In this document: one piece after another, positions 16,344-25,002 of the stretch
Layout: each line of letters opens with the position of its first letter
Numbering within the stretch: position 1 is the first letter of the stretch
Assembly (NCBI GenBank): GCA_942491555.1
Contig: CALOBN010000003.1
Location: 62,001 to 126,000 of the forward strand
Direction: 5' to 3'
Source: Marinihelvus sp942491555
GTDB lineage: Bacteria > Pseudomonadota > Gammaproteobacteria > Xanthomonadales > SZUA-36
Length of the DNA stretch: 64,000 nt
Made by a program: the position numbers and the translations under genes
Notes under the pieces: generated by a model
Told to the model about the DNA's origin: nothing
The model's input: the letters and a program-made list of their open reading frames with translations, nothing else
The model's database searches: none

Positions 16344-17642
16344 ATGCGTCTTATCGTAAAACCCGCGGGCGCTGCACTGCGGGGAGAAATCACACCACCG
16401 GGAGACAAGTCGATCTCGCATCGCGCCCTGATTTTCACGGGTCTGGCAGACGGTGAGTCCAGAATTGATGGTCTGTTGGTGAGCGGTGACACCAATGCCA
16501 CGCGCGCGGCCATGGAGCAGCTCGGAGCCCGCTTTACCGCCGACGGGGATACGCTGGTAGCAACCGGCATTGGCGCCCGGGGCCTGCGTGCGCCGGAGCT
16601 GACGCTGGACATGGGCAACTCGGGGACAGCGATGCGATTGCTGGCCGGGGTGCTGGCGGGGCAGGGCTTTGTTTCCACCCTCAGCGGCGACGAGTCACTC
16701 AATTCCAGGCCCATGGGACGGATTATTCGCCCCCTTGAGCTGATGGGCGCCCGCATTGAGGCACAGCCCAACTGCAGGGCGCCGTTAACCATTCATGGCT
16801 CCAGCACCTTGCGTGGGATTGACTACGAATCCACGGTTGCCAGTGCTCAGGTTAAGTCCTGCATCCTGCTCGCCGGGCTATATGCCGAAGGGCGCACCCG
16901 GGTACGGGAGCCCCGCCTGAGCAGAGACCACACCGAACGCATGCTGCCGCATTTCGGGGTCAAGGTGGAGCAGGGGCCCAGCATTACGGGTGGCCAGCTG
17001 TTGCGTGCCGCCGATGTGCAGGTGCCAGCTGACCCCTCATCTGCAGCCTTCCTTGCTGCCGCCGCGCTGCTGGTTCCGGATTCCGACATCCTGCTTCGCG
17101 GCGTTGGCCTCAACCCGACCCGGGATGGATTTTTCCGTGTTCTGGAAATGATGGGCGCGCAGCTCGACTACCTGAATCGCAGGGACAGCGGAGGCGAGCC
17201 GGTTGCCGACATTCGTGTGCGCTATTGCACGGGCCTGCAAGGCGTTGACGTTCCTGTCGAGTGGATTCCCTCGATGATTGATGAGGTGCCGATTCTCCTG
17301 GCGTTAGCATCCCAGGCCGCGGGCGTGACGCGAATTCGGGAAGCAGAAGAGCTGCGCGTTAAAGAGAGTGACCGTTTGGCCGTAATGGCGCGTGGACTGA
17401 CAGCAATGGGCATTAAAGTTGAGGAATATCCCGATGGCATCGATGTCTATGGCGGGCCGGCCGCATGGGCTCCGGTGGAGGCCTTTCATGACCACCGTTG
17501 TGCCATGAGCTTTGCGGTGCTGGGCTTGCGCAGCATGGGTGGCTCGGAAATATTGGGTGCCGAATTTATCGATACATCCTATCCGGATTTCCGGGTTCAC
17601 CTTGCATCACTGGGTGCTCGTCTGAAGGTCGGTGACGCATGA
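16344..17642 (+). CDS. aroA: 3-phosphoshikimate 1-carboxyvinyltransferase (EPSP synthase)
   Basis: AroA condenses shikimate-3-phosphate with PEP in the shikimate pathway. The 432-residue protein has the PGDKSISHRALIFTGLADG signature, LDMGNSGTAMRLLAGVLAG, and RVKESDRLAVMARGL near the C-terminus. The LAG-type GNSGT segment suggests the class II group often seen in Pseudomonas-like enzymes, though this is a motif reading only. In Pseudomonas a prephenate dehydrogenase (TyrA) domain or gene precedes AroA; none is present here. I chose ATG 16344, two bases after the hisC stop. The stop overlaps cmk by ATGA. Confidence 0.97.
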   Translation: MRLIVKPAGAALRGEITPPGDKSISHRALIFTGLADGESRIDGLLVSGDTNATRAAMEQLGARFTADGDTLVATGIGARGLRAPELTLDMGNSGTAMRLLAGVLAGQGFVSTLSGDESLNSRPMGRIIRPLELMGARIEAQPNCRAPLTIHGSSTLRGIDYESTVASAQVKSCILLAGLYAEGRTRVREPRLSRDHTERMLPHFGVKVEQGPSITGGQLLRAADVQVPADPSSAAFLAAAALLVPDSDILLRGVGLNPTRDGFFRVLEMMGAQLDYLNRRDSGGEPVADIRVRYCTGLQGVDVPVEWIPSMIDEVPILLALASQAAGVTRIREAEELRVKESDRLAVMARGLTAMGIKVEEYPDGIDVYGGPAAWAPVEAFHDHRCAMSFAVLGLRSMGGSEILGAEFIDTSYPDFRVHLASLGARLKVGDA

Positions 17643-18334
17643 GCATCAGCGCGCAGATGCAGGCGCCCGTCGTTACCATCGATGGTCCGGTAGGCTCCGG
17701 CAAAGGTACGATATCAACCCGCCTGGCAGGCCGGCTGGGCTGGCACTTTCTGGACAGCGGTGCCCTGTATCGGCTGGTGGCTGTGCGCGCCCTGCAGACG
17801 CAGACGGATGCCGAAGATGAGCACGCATTGGCGACCCTCGCCGGCGAACTGGATTGCGCATTCACATTTGATGGTGCTGAGACAGGTATCTGGCTGGGCG
17901 GGGAAGAGGTCACCCGTGAGCTGCGCAGCGAGCCGGTGAGCCAAATGGCATCCCAGGTGGCCGCACTCCCGGCGGTGCGCGCTGCCCTGGTTGAGCGGCA
18001 ACGGGCTTTTCGGCAGGTTCCGGGCCTGGTGGCTGACGGACGCGATATGGGAACGGTGATTTTCCCCGACGCCACGGTCAAGCTGTTCCTGACCGCCAGC
18101 ACCCGTTCGCGCGCGGAGAGACGTTATAAGCAGTTGAAAGAAAAAGGGGAAAGTGTTAACCTTCCGCGCCTTTTCCGTGACCTTGAGGAGCGGGACCGCC
18201 GGGACCGTTCCCGGGCGATCGCTCCCCTGAAACCGGCCAGGGACGCCGTGATCATCGACTCTACAGAAATGTCCGTTGATGAAGTGGTTGAGAGAGCCTA
18301 TAAAATCGTTAATGAAAGCCTCTCAAATAGTTGA
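17639..18334 (+). CDS. cmk: Cytidylate kinase
   Basis: Cmk phosphorylates CMP and dCMP using ATP. The 231-residue protein has the P-loop VTIDGPVGSGKGTIS near the N-terminus, the CMP-binding LDSGALYRLVAV motif, DGRDMGTVIFPDA and the lid helix region SRAERRYKQLKEKG. It is the last gene of the pheA-hisC-aroA-cmk overlap chain and is followed by rpsA, the normal gammaproteobacterial order. Confidence 0.97.
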   Translation: MSISAQMQAPVVTIDGPVGSGKGTISTRLAGRLGWHFLDSGALYRLVAVRALQTQTDAEDEHALATLAGELDCAFTFDGAETGIWLGGEEVTRELRSEPVSQMASQVAALPAVRAALVERQRAFRQVPGLVADGRDMGTVIFPDATVKLFLTASTRSRAERRYKQLKEKGESVNLPRLFRDLEERDRRDRSRAIAPLKPARDAVIIDSTEMSVDEVVERAYKIVNESLSNS

Positions 18335-18352
18335 TATATATTACTTTTCATT

Positions 18353-18392
18353 CCGAAATAATTCGGGTATTTAACCTCTCGGCTTAGGCCGA
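18353..18392 (+). promoter_or_regulatory. Tandem hairpins in the rpsA leader
   Basis: Two small hairpins lie upstream of rpsA: CCGAA-ATAA-TTCGG at 18353-18366 and TCGGC-TTAG-GCCGA at 18379-18392. The start codon has no strong ribosome site. In E. coli the rpsA leader folds into successive hairpins with a degenerate Shine-Dalgarno and mediates autogenous control by S1; the arrangement here is consistent with that but untested. Confidence 0.45.
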
Positions 18393-18445
18393 TACAACTG
18401 GGTGGACCGGGCGCGAACCGCCTCAAGTCCGTGAGATTCAAACCA

Positions 18446-20122
18446 ATGACTGAAAGTTTTGCAGAACTCTTTGAAGAGAGCCTGGCCTCCAAAAGCCTAA
18501 AGGCAGGAAGTATCGTAACCGGCAACGTAGTAGAAATCCGCGATGACGTCGTGGTTGTCAATGCCGGCCTCAAATCCGAAGGCATCGTGCCGATCAGCCA
18601 GTTCAAGAACCTCAATGGGGAATTGGAAGTGGCGGTTGGAGATGATGTCCAGGTTGCTCTGGAAGCCGTGGAAGACGGTTTCGGAGAAACCAAGCTGTCC
18701 CGTGAAAAGGCCAAGCGCTCCCTGGTATGGGATGAGCTGGAAAAAGCCTTTGAAGACGACGAGATCGTCAACGGCAAAATCAGCGGCAAGGTCAAAGGCG
18801 GTTTTACCGTCGACATCAGCGACATCCGGGCGTTTCTGCCGGGTTCCCTGGTTGATGTGCGCCCCGTGCGCGATCCGGCTTACCTGGAAGGCAAGGATCT
18901 TGAGTTCAAGATCATCAAGCTTGATCGCAAGCGGAACAACGTGGTTGTTTCCCGCCGCGCGGTTGTCGAGTCTGAGTACAGCGCTGAGCGTGACGCACTC
19001 CTCGAAGAGCTGGAAGAAGGCCTGATCGTCAAGGGTGTGGTGAAAAACCTCACCGACTATGGCGCCTTCCTTGATCTGGGTGGTATCGATGGCCTGTTGC
19101 ACATCACCGACATGGCGTGGAAACGTGTTCGTCATCCGTCAGAAGTCGTAAACGTTGGTGATGAGCTGGAAGTTCGCGTACTGCGCTTCGATCGTGAACG
19201 CAACCGCGTTTCTCTCGGACTCAAGCAGCTGGGCGAAGATCCGTGGACGGATCTGTCACGTCGCTATCCGGTTACCGCACGTATCTTCGGTACCGTCACC
19301 AATATCACCGACTATGGCTGCTTCGTGGAAATCGAAGATGGCGTGGAAGGCCTGGTGCACGTGTCCGAGATGGACTGGACCAACAAGAATGTTAACCCCG
19401 CCAAGGTCGTACAGACTGGTGACGAGGTTGAAGTGATGGTTCTGGAAATCGACGAAGAGCGTCGCCGTATCTCGCTGGGCATGAAGCAGTGCAGCGCCAA
19501 CCCGTGGGAAGCATTTGCTGCGATCCACAATAAGGGTGACCGCGTCAGTGGCGGAATCAAGTCCATCACCGACTTTGGCATCTTTATTGGCCTGGACGGC
19601 GGCATCGACGGCCTTGTGCACCTGTCTGACATCTCCTGGCTGACGCCGGGTGAAGAAGCGGTTCGCAACTTCACCAAGGGCGAAGAACTCGAAGCCGTGG
19701 TGCTGGCTGTTGATCCTGAGCGTGAGCGTATTTCTCTGGGCATCAAGCAAATGGATCAGGATCCGTTCGCTACCTTCATGGCCGAGAATCCGCGTGGCAG
19801 TGTCGTCAAAGGCACGGTTAAGGAAGTGGATCCGCGCGGTGTCGTGATTGAGCTCGGAGACGGCGTGGATGGCTATCTGCGCGCTTCTGAAATCAAGCAG
19901 GAACGCGTTGAAGATGCGAGCAAAGAGTTTGCCGTTGGCGACGAAGTTGAAGCCAAGTTCACCAGCCTTGATCGCAAGACCCGCTCCCTGAGTCTCTCCA
20001 TCAAGGCTCTGGAAGACGATGAACAGGCAGAAGCCCTGGAAGAGTATCAATCCAGCAGTACAGCCAAGGGCACCACGTCCCTGGGTGAACTGCTCAAGGA
20101 ACAACTCAACCAGAGCGACTGA
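18446..20122 (+). CDS. rpsA: 30S ribosomal protein S1
   Basis: S1 binds mRNA on the 30S subunit and promotes initiation on structured or weak leaders. The protein starts MTESFAELFEESL, the standard S1 N-terminus, which fixes ATG 18446 (a GTG at 18431 would add only five unrelated residues). Six S1 RNA-binding repeats follow over 558 residues, each recognisable by a GxVxxxxxxGxxVxLxxGxxGxxHxSE/D pattern, such as GTVTNITDYGCFVEI and GGIKSITDFGIFIGL. ihfB follows after an 84-base gap containing a hairpin. Confidence 0.99.
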   Translation: MTESFAELFEESLASKSLKAGSIVTGNVVEIRDDVVVVNAGLKSEGIVPISQFKNLNGELEVAVGDDVQVALEAVEDGFGETKLSREKAKRSLVWDELEKAFEDDEIVNGKISGKVKGGFTVDISDIRAFLPGSLVDVRPVRDPAYLEGKDLEFKIIKLDRKRNNVVVSRRAVVESEYSAERDALLEELEEGLIVKGVVKNLTDYGAFLDLGGIDGLLHITDMAWKRVRHPSEVVNVGDELEVRVLRFDRERNRVSLGLKQLGEDPWTDLSRRYPVTARIFGTVTNITDYGCFVEIEDGVEGLVHVSEMDWTNKNVNPAKVVQTGDEVEVMVLEIDEERRRISLGMKQCSANPWEAFAAIHNKGDRVSGGIKSITDFGIFIGLDGGIDGLVHLSDISWLTPGEEAVRNFTKGEELEAVVLAVDPERERISLGIKQMDQDPFATFMAENPRGSVVKGTVKEVDPRGVVIELGDGVDGYLRASEIKQERVEDASKEFAVGDEVEAKFTSLDRKTRSLSLSIKALEDDEQAEALEEYQSSSTAKGTTSLGELLKEQLNQSD

Positions 20123-20133
20123 TCTATGATAAG

Positions 20134-20160
20134 GGTGGTCGGGTTATTTACCCGGCCACC
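20134..20160 (+). terminator. Hairpin between rpsA and ihfB
   Basis: An 11-bp stem (20134-20144 with 20150-20160, one G-T pair) closes a five-base TATTT loop, starting 11 bases after the rpsA stop. No T run follows, so it may be a processing site, a partial terminator or an mRNA stabiliser that sets different rpsA and ihfB levels. Confidence 0.5.
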
Positions 20161-20206
20161 TGAACTCTGATCTATTCGTGCCATTAAAACAGCACAGGGA
20201 AAGAGA

Positions 20207-20494
20207 ATGACCAAATCAGAACTCATCGATCGCCTGGCAGAGCAGCAAACGCATCTGGCCCATGTCGATGTCGAACTCGGTGTTAAAGCAATACTCGAAC
20301 AGATGAGCGCATCCCTGGCGGAAGGTGATCGCATTGAAATCCGCGGCTTTGGCAGCTTTTCACTGCACTATCGCGCGCCTCGGCTGGGTCGCAACCCGAA
20401 AACCGGCGATGCGGTCTCGCTTCCAGGCAAATATGTTCCTCACTTCAAACCAGGTAAAGCGCTTCGCGAGCGTGTTGATGCAGGCAAGTCCTGA
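20207..20494 (+). CDS. ihfB: Integration host factor subunit beta
   Basis: IHF-beta pairs with IHF-alpha to bind and sharply bend DNA, acting in recombination, replication and sigma-54 promoters. The 95-residue protein has the family start MTKSELIDRLA. It also has RIEIRGFGSFSLHYRAPRLGRNPKTGD, containing the beta-ribbon arm, and the conserved Pro in the LPGKYVPHFKPGK region. The gene follows rpsA as in most gammaproteobacteria. Confidence 0.98.
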   Translation: MTKSELIDRLAEQQTHLAHVDVELGVKAILEQMSASLAEGDRIEIRGFGSFSLHYRAPRLGRNPKTGDAVSLPGKYVPHFKPGKALRERVDAGKS

Positions 20495-20584
20495 ACCGGA
20501 GTGACCCTCTGGCGATACGGCCAACAGGACCGGCAGAAATCGGCCGAAACAGGCTGCTGTTCTAATACTGGTGGTCAATAACTG

Positions 20585-20890
20585 ATGTACAAACTGTTCT
20601 TTATCCTGATCGCACTAATGGCCATTTTTGCAGGTCTGTTGCTCGGAACCCTCAATGCCGAACCGGTGATGCTGGACCTGTTATGGGTGCAACTCAACTG
20701 GCCGCTTGGCCTGGTGACTGTCATGGCGCTGGCGCTGGGTATCATTTTGGGTCTGGCCGCGACCTGGGTATTGCAGGTCTGGCCCCTGCGCATGGCGTTG
20801 CGGCGTGCCAATACGGCGCGCGACAAGGCGCTGACAGATCAGGTCAGTGCGCGTCCGCCGGTCACGACCGTGGATGATCCGCATGACTGA
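20585..20890 (+). CDS. lapA: LapA family inner-membrane protein
   Basis: LapA is a small inner-membrane protein that works with LapB in controlling LPS assembly and LpxC turnover. The 101-residue sequence has two membrane helices (about 3-22 and 40-64) and a short charged cytoplasmic tail. It matches the DUF1049/LapA architecture, with LNAEPVMLDLLWVQLNWPLG between the helices. It overlaps lapB by eight bases. Confidence 0.9.
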   Translation: MYKLFFILIALMAIFAGLLLGTLNAEPVMLDLLWVQLNWPLGLVTVMALALGIILGLAATWVLQVWPLRMALRRANTARDKALTDQVSARPPVTTVDDPHD

Positions 20891-22049
20891 ATGGCTGTTG
20901 CTCGCCCTGGTGCCGCTGGCGGCGCTGGGCGGCTGGTGGTTGGCCCGCAAATTTTTCCGTCACAACGAATCAGCGCGCAATCGTCAATTCAGCAGCCGCT
21001 ATTTCCAGGGGCTCAACTACCTGCTCAATGAGCAGCCCGACAAGGCCATCCAGGTGTTTCTGGAGATGGCCGAAGTCAACAAGGACACCTTCGAAACCCA
21101 TCTGGCACTCGGCGCGCTGTTCCGGCGGCGGGGTGAGGTTGATCGTGCCATACGGATTCACCAGAACATCATCAGCAAGCACAATCTCGATGAGTCGCAG
21201 CGCACCAAGGCTTTGCTTGAACTGGGCGAGGACTACATGCGCGCCGGGCTTTTTGACCGCGCAGAGCGCCTGTTCAGCGAATTAACCGAACGCGGTTCCC
21301 ACGCGCCGTCGGCACTCAAGCACCTGCTGGATATCTACCAGCTGGAAAAAGACTGGGACAAGGCGCTGGAGAAAGGTTTGGAGCTCGAGGAGGTGACCGG
21401 CGAGCGTATGGGTGTGCTGATGAGCCACTTTTGCTGCGAACTGGCTGAAGAGGAGCTGCAGGCAGGCGATCCGGAAGCCGCCCGCAAGCGGCTCCGCCAG
21501 GCGCGTCGTTATGATCCGAAGGGGATACGTGCGCGCATCGTGCAGGCCAAGATCGCCCGGCACCGCGAGGACTTTCTGGAGGCCATGGGAATCTACGAGG
21601 AAGTGGCTGCCATGGATGGTGATTTCGTGCCTGACATTCTGGAGCACTATCTCGAGTGTGCCGAAAGCAGCGGGCAGGATGAACGGGCAGAGGACACATT
21701 GCGCAGCTGGTGTGAAACGAACGGCAGTATCAGCGTAATTCTCACGCTGACTGAACGAATCCGCGCCGCAGATGGCATTGAGGTGGCGGCAGAATTTCTC
21801 GCCGGTGAGCTGGCCAAGCATCCATCGGTTCGCGGCCTGGACAAACTGATCGAGTTAAAGCTGGCCGGAGGGCCGGTCATTGATTCGGGTGATGAAATAC
21901 TGCGCGCAGTCGCGCAACGCCTGCTCGCGCGGCAACCCACCCATCGCTGCAGCCATTGTGGCTACAGCGGACACACCAACTACTGGCAATGCCCCAGTTG
22001 CCGCCGCTGGGGAACCACCCGTGTCATTCACGGCGTATTGGGTGATTAA
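20883..22049 (+). CDS. lapB: LapB LPS assembly / LpxC-control TPR protein
   Basis: LapB (YciM) recruits LpxC to the FtsH protease and so tunes LPS synthesis. The 388-residue protein starts with one membrane helix (MTEWLLLALVPLAALGGWWL). About nine TPR-like helical repeats follow, including QGLNYLLNEQPDKAIQVFLEMAEV. It ends with a rubredoxin-like zinc knuckle (CSHCG and CPSC) in the last 30 residues. I chose ATG 20883, inside the end of lapA, because the membrane helix then begins at residue 3; an earlier in-frame start at 20847 only adds Arg-rich sequence. The lapA-lapB pair after ihfB is conserved. Confidence 0.96.
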   Translation: MTEWLLLALVPLAALGGWWLARKFFRHNESARNRQFSSRYFQGLNYLLNEQPDKAIQVFLEMAEVNKDTFETHLALGALFRRRGEVDRAIRIHQNIISKHNLDESQRTKALLELGEDYMRAGLFDRAERLFSELTERGSHAPSALKHLLDIYQLEKDWDKALEKGLELEEVTGERMGVLMSHFCCELAEEELQAGDPEAARKRLRQARRYDPKGIRARIVQAKIARHREDFLEAMGIYEEVAAMDGDFVPDILEHYLECAESSGQDERAEDTLRSWCETNGSISVILTLTERIRAADGIEVAAEFLAGELAKHPSVRGLDKLIELKLAGGPVIDSGDEILRAVAQRLLARQPTHRCSHCGYSGHTNYWQCPSCRRWGTTRVIHGVLGD

Positions 22050-22091
22050 CGCCACATCCGTTGGCAAAGCTGTGACGGATCTTCCGATACC

Positions 22092-23087
22092 ATGATGTGG
22101 ATGTTGCTGCTGAGCGCGTTAATTACTTTCATCCTGGTCGGCATAATGGTTTTTGTCGCCAGGCGATTTGGCCTCGTGGATATCCCCGGCGCCCGTTCCA
22201 GCCACAGCATACCGACCCCGACGGGCGCTGGCGTGGCCCTGATACTGGCTTTATGGCTGGTCAGTGGTCTGTATCCCTTGCTGCCAGGCGCTGATGGCGA
22301 GACCTTTCCTGATTGGATAACGCTGCTCCTGGTACCCGCATCCGTATTGTGCCTTGTCGGCTATGTTGACGATCACCGCGCCCTGTCCGCGCGCTTGCGT
22401 CTGCTGGTGCAGTTTGCTGCCGCCCTGTATTTGCTGATTGGTTTACGCGATTCACTGGCAGGTATGCCATGGTTGGCAGTACCGGGACTCATCGCTCTGT
22501 TATGGACCATGAATGCGTATAACTTCATGGATGGCAGTAATGGCATGGCGGGAATGCAGGGTTTGTTCAGCGGCGCCTTAATGTCGCTGTGCCTGTCCCT
22601 GGTGGGCGCGCCGGCACTTGCTCTGGCGACTGCCGCCATAGCCGGTGCCTGTGCCGGTTTTTTGCCCTGGAATGCACCGCGGGCGCGCATTTTTCTTGGT
22701 GACGCGGGCAGCGTTCCACTGGGCTTCCTATTCGCTGGTCTTGGTTTGATGGCTTATGTCGGCGGCTATTTGCCGTTGCCGGTAGTGCTGTTGACGTTGT
22801 TGATTTTTCACCTTGATGCAGGCCTGACCCTGCTGACCCGCATGGCCAATAAAGAGCGGTGGTATACTGCGCACCGAAGACATGTGTACCAGAGACTGCT
22901 CGCCCATGGATGGTCACACAGTCAGGTGTTAATGCTGTATCTGGCGCTTAACGTTATCGTGATAGCGCCGGCGACATTGCTGGGAACGCTTCATGGTCAA
23001 TGGGCCTGGGCGTTAATGATGATCGCTGGCGTGGTACTCGTTTTGGCGTGGTACGCAGTGTCTCTGAGGTTGGGGGAAGGTGCTTGA
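22092..23087 (+). CDS. WbpL/WecA-like undecaprenyl-phosphate sugar-1-phosphate transferase
   Basis: This is an integral membrane glycosyltransferase of the MraY/WecA/WbpL group that starts O-antigen or other glycan synthesis by transferring a HexNAc-1-phosphate to undecaprenyl phosphate. The 331-residue protein has about ten membrane helices. Key motifs are VGYVDDHRALSARLR (the acidic DD pair), NAYNFMDGSNGMAG and ARIFLGDAGSVPLGFL. The catalytic acids are intact. It stands directly before the WbpM-like gene, whose TTG overlaps its stop. In Pseudomonas the two enclose or end the O-antigen cluster after ihfB. Which sugar is used cannot be told. Confidence 0.9.
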   Translation: MMWMLLLSALITFILVGIMVFVARRFGLVDIPGARSSHSIPTPTGAGVALILALWLVSGLYPLLPGADGETFPDWITLLLVPASVLCLVGYVDDHRALSARLRLLVQFAAALYLLIGLRDSLAGMPWLAVPGLIALLWTMNAYNFMDGSNGMAGMQGLFSGALMSLCLSLVGAPALALATAAIAGACAGFLPWNAPRARIFLGDAGSVPLGFLFAGLGLMAYVGGYLPLPVVLLTLLIFHLDAGLTLLTRMANKERWYTAHRRHVYQRLLAHGWSHSQVLMLYLALNVIVIAPATLLGTLHGQWAWALMMIAGVVLVLAWYAVSLRLGEGA

Positions 23088-24994
23088 GTGACAAAATAAC
23101 AAATACGGGTTTGCCATTTATCCGGCATCCGCGGGCCGCAGTTGTGGTGCACGACCTCGCGATGGTCCTGGTAGCCTGGTGCATTGCCCGCTTTGTGGCC
23201 GAGGGCCTGTTCGCTCTGCCCACTTCTGAGCGCTACCCCATTGCCTTTGAACTGCCGTTGGTGGTTATCCTGCAAGGCCTGGTTCTATGGGCCACCGGGC
23301 TTTACAAGGGGCTGTGGCGCTTCGCAAGCTTCAATGATATGTGGAATATCGTGCGTGCGGCTACCTTTGGCAGCATATTGATTTTCCTCGGATTATCCCT
23401 GTTACGAGGCGGCGCTTTCAGCAGCTGGTTGCCGGTTTTGCTGGTCTACCCGCCCATGCTGTTCATCGCACTTGCCTTGCCCCGCATGATCTATCGCTAC
23501 TGGAAGGACGTGGCGCTGTCCCCGCAGGTTAATACCGAGGGGCTGAAACGCGTCATTGTTCTGGGTGCCGGGCATTCGGGCGCCATGCTGGAGCGCGAAC
23601 TTCGCCGCCGCGGCGGTTACCAACTGGTCGGCTTCCTTGATGATGACCCGCGTCTGCGCGGTGGCGCGGTCAACGGTATACCGGTGCTGGGTGTCATTGA
23701 AGACCTTGCCGCGGTTAATCAACGACTTCAGCTACAGCTTGTCGTGATTGCCATGCCATCGGCGACTAACCAGCAAATGCAGCGTGTGGTTGGGATTTGT
23801 GAGGATGCCGGCATTAAGTTCCGCACCTTGCCAACACTTCAGGACCTGGGTAACCAGGCCACGCGCGTTGACCAGTTGAAAAAAGTCGCGATTGATGACC
23901 TGCTCGGACGTGAGCCCGTGTCACTGGATTGGAATGCCTTGCGCGAGGGACTGGTGGGCAAGCGTGTGCTGGTGACCGGTGGTGGCGGCAGCATCGGCTC
24001 GGAGCTTTGCCGCCAGATTGCGCGGCTTAATCCTGCCGAGCTGGTCATGGTGGATAACAGCGAATATGCCCTGTACCGCATCGATCTGGAACTGGGCAGC
24101 GAATTTGAAGACCTGGTGTTCTCCTCGGTGCTGGGTGATATTTGTGATATTGCCACTGTTGAAACAGTGATTGGTCGCTACCGTCCGGAAGTCATTTTTC
24201 ATGCGGCAGCCTACAAGCACCTGCCGATGCTGCAAAACCAGGTCCGCGAAGCCGTGCGCAACAATGTCATCGGCACGGTGCGCGTTGCTGAGGCTGCCGA
24301 CCGGCACAATGTGGGTACGTTTGTGCTGATCAGCACGGACAAAGCGGTCAATCCGGCCAATATCATGGGGGCGACCAAGCGCGTTGCCGAGATGTATTGC
24401 CAGAATATGAATTCACATTCCAATACGCGCTTTGTCACCGTGCGCTTTGGCAACGTACTCAACTCTAACGGCAGCGTGGTGCCGCTTTTTCAGGAACAGA
24501 TTGCCCGGGGCGGGCCGGTAACAGTGACCCACCCGGAAATCACCCGCTATTTCATGACCATCGCGGAGGCCAGTCAGCTCATCATGCAGGCAGCCCTGTT
24601 GGGGCGTGGCGGTGAGATTTATGTGTTGGACATGGGTGAGCCGGTGCGTATTACTTATCTGGCGGAGCAATTGATCCGCCTGGCCGGCAAGGAGCCGGGC
24701 ACGGACATCCCTATCGTGTATACCGGCTTGCGTCCCGGGGAGAAACTTTTCGAGGAACTGTTTCACGAACTCGAGCCCAATGAGACAACCACTCATGAAA
24801 AAATCTTCCTGGCGCATCCCCGCGAGGGCGACTGGCCGGAACTTCAGCGCGAGCTCGCACGCATTGAGTCGGCGGTCCTGCAATATGACGTGGCATCAAT
24901 ACGCAAGACGCTGAACCGTCTTGTGCCCGAACTTTCGAGTTCACTCAAGCGCTCTGATGAGGATCGCGTCGTACCGATTCACCAGGTTAAATAG
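23084..24994 (+). CDS. WbpM/FlaA1-type nucleotide-sugar dehydratase, membrane-bound
   Basis: WbpM-type enzymes are membrane-anchored UDP-HexNAc 4,6-dehydratases (sometimes epimerases). They supply unusual amino sugars such as UDP-QuiNAc precursors for O-antigen. The 636-residue protein has four N-terminal helices, a CoA-binding-like Rossmann domain (VIVLGAGHSGAMLERELRRRGGY) and a second Rossmann domain with VLVTGGGGSIGSELCRQI. That domain also has HAAAYKHLPMLQ and LISTDKAVNPANIMGATKR; the WbpM group uses a Met in place of the SDR Tyr, consistent with NIMGATK. The start is TTG 23084 with GGAAGG just upstream, overlapping the preceding stop; longer starts at 23000 run through the upstream gene. 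Confidence 0.92.
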   Translation: MSDKITNTGLPFIRHPRAAVVVHDLAMVLVAWCIARFVAEGLFALPTSERYPIAFELPLVVILQGLVLWATGLYKGLWRFASFNDMWNIVRAATFGSILIFLGLSLLRGGAFSSWLPVLLVYPPMLFIALALPRMIYRYWKDVALSPQVNTEGLKRVIVLGAGHSGAMLERELRRRGGYQLVGFLDDDPRLRGGAVNGIPVLGVIEDLAAVNQRLQLQLVVIAMPSATNQQMQRVVGICEDAGIKFRTLPTLQDLGNQATRVDQLKKVAIDDLLGREPVSLDWNALREGLVGKRVLVTGGGGSIGSELCRQIARLNPAELVMVDNSEYALYRIDLELGSEFEDLVFSSVLGDICDIATVETVIGRYRPEVIFHAAAYKHLPMLQNQVREAVRNNVIGTVRVAEAADRHNVGTFVLISTDKAVNPANIMGATKRVAEMYCQNMNSHSNTRFVTVRFGNVLNSNGSVVPLFQEQIARGGPVTVTHPEITRYFMTIAEASQLIMQAALLGRGGEIYVLDMGEPVRITYLAEQLIRLAGKEPGTDIPIVYTGLRPGEKLFEELFHELEPNETTTHEKIFLAHPREGDWPELQRELARIESAVLQYDVASIRKTLNRLVPELSSSLKRSDEDRVVPIHQVK

Positions 24995-25002
24995 GCTAAG
25001 CA

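Noticed and set aside
19256..20104. 282-codon minus-strand frame inside rpsA
   Set aside because: A shadow of the highly biased S1 coding sequence; no domain and no promoter or ribosome site.
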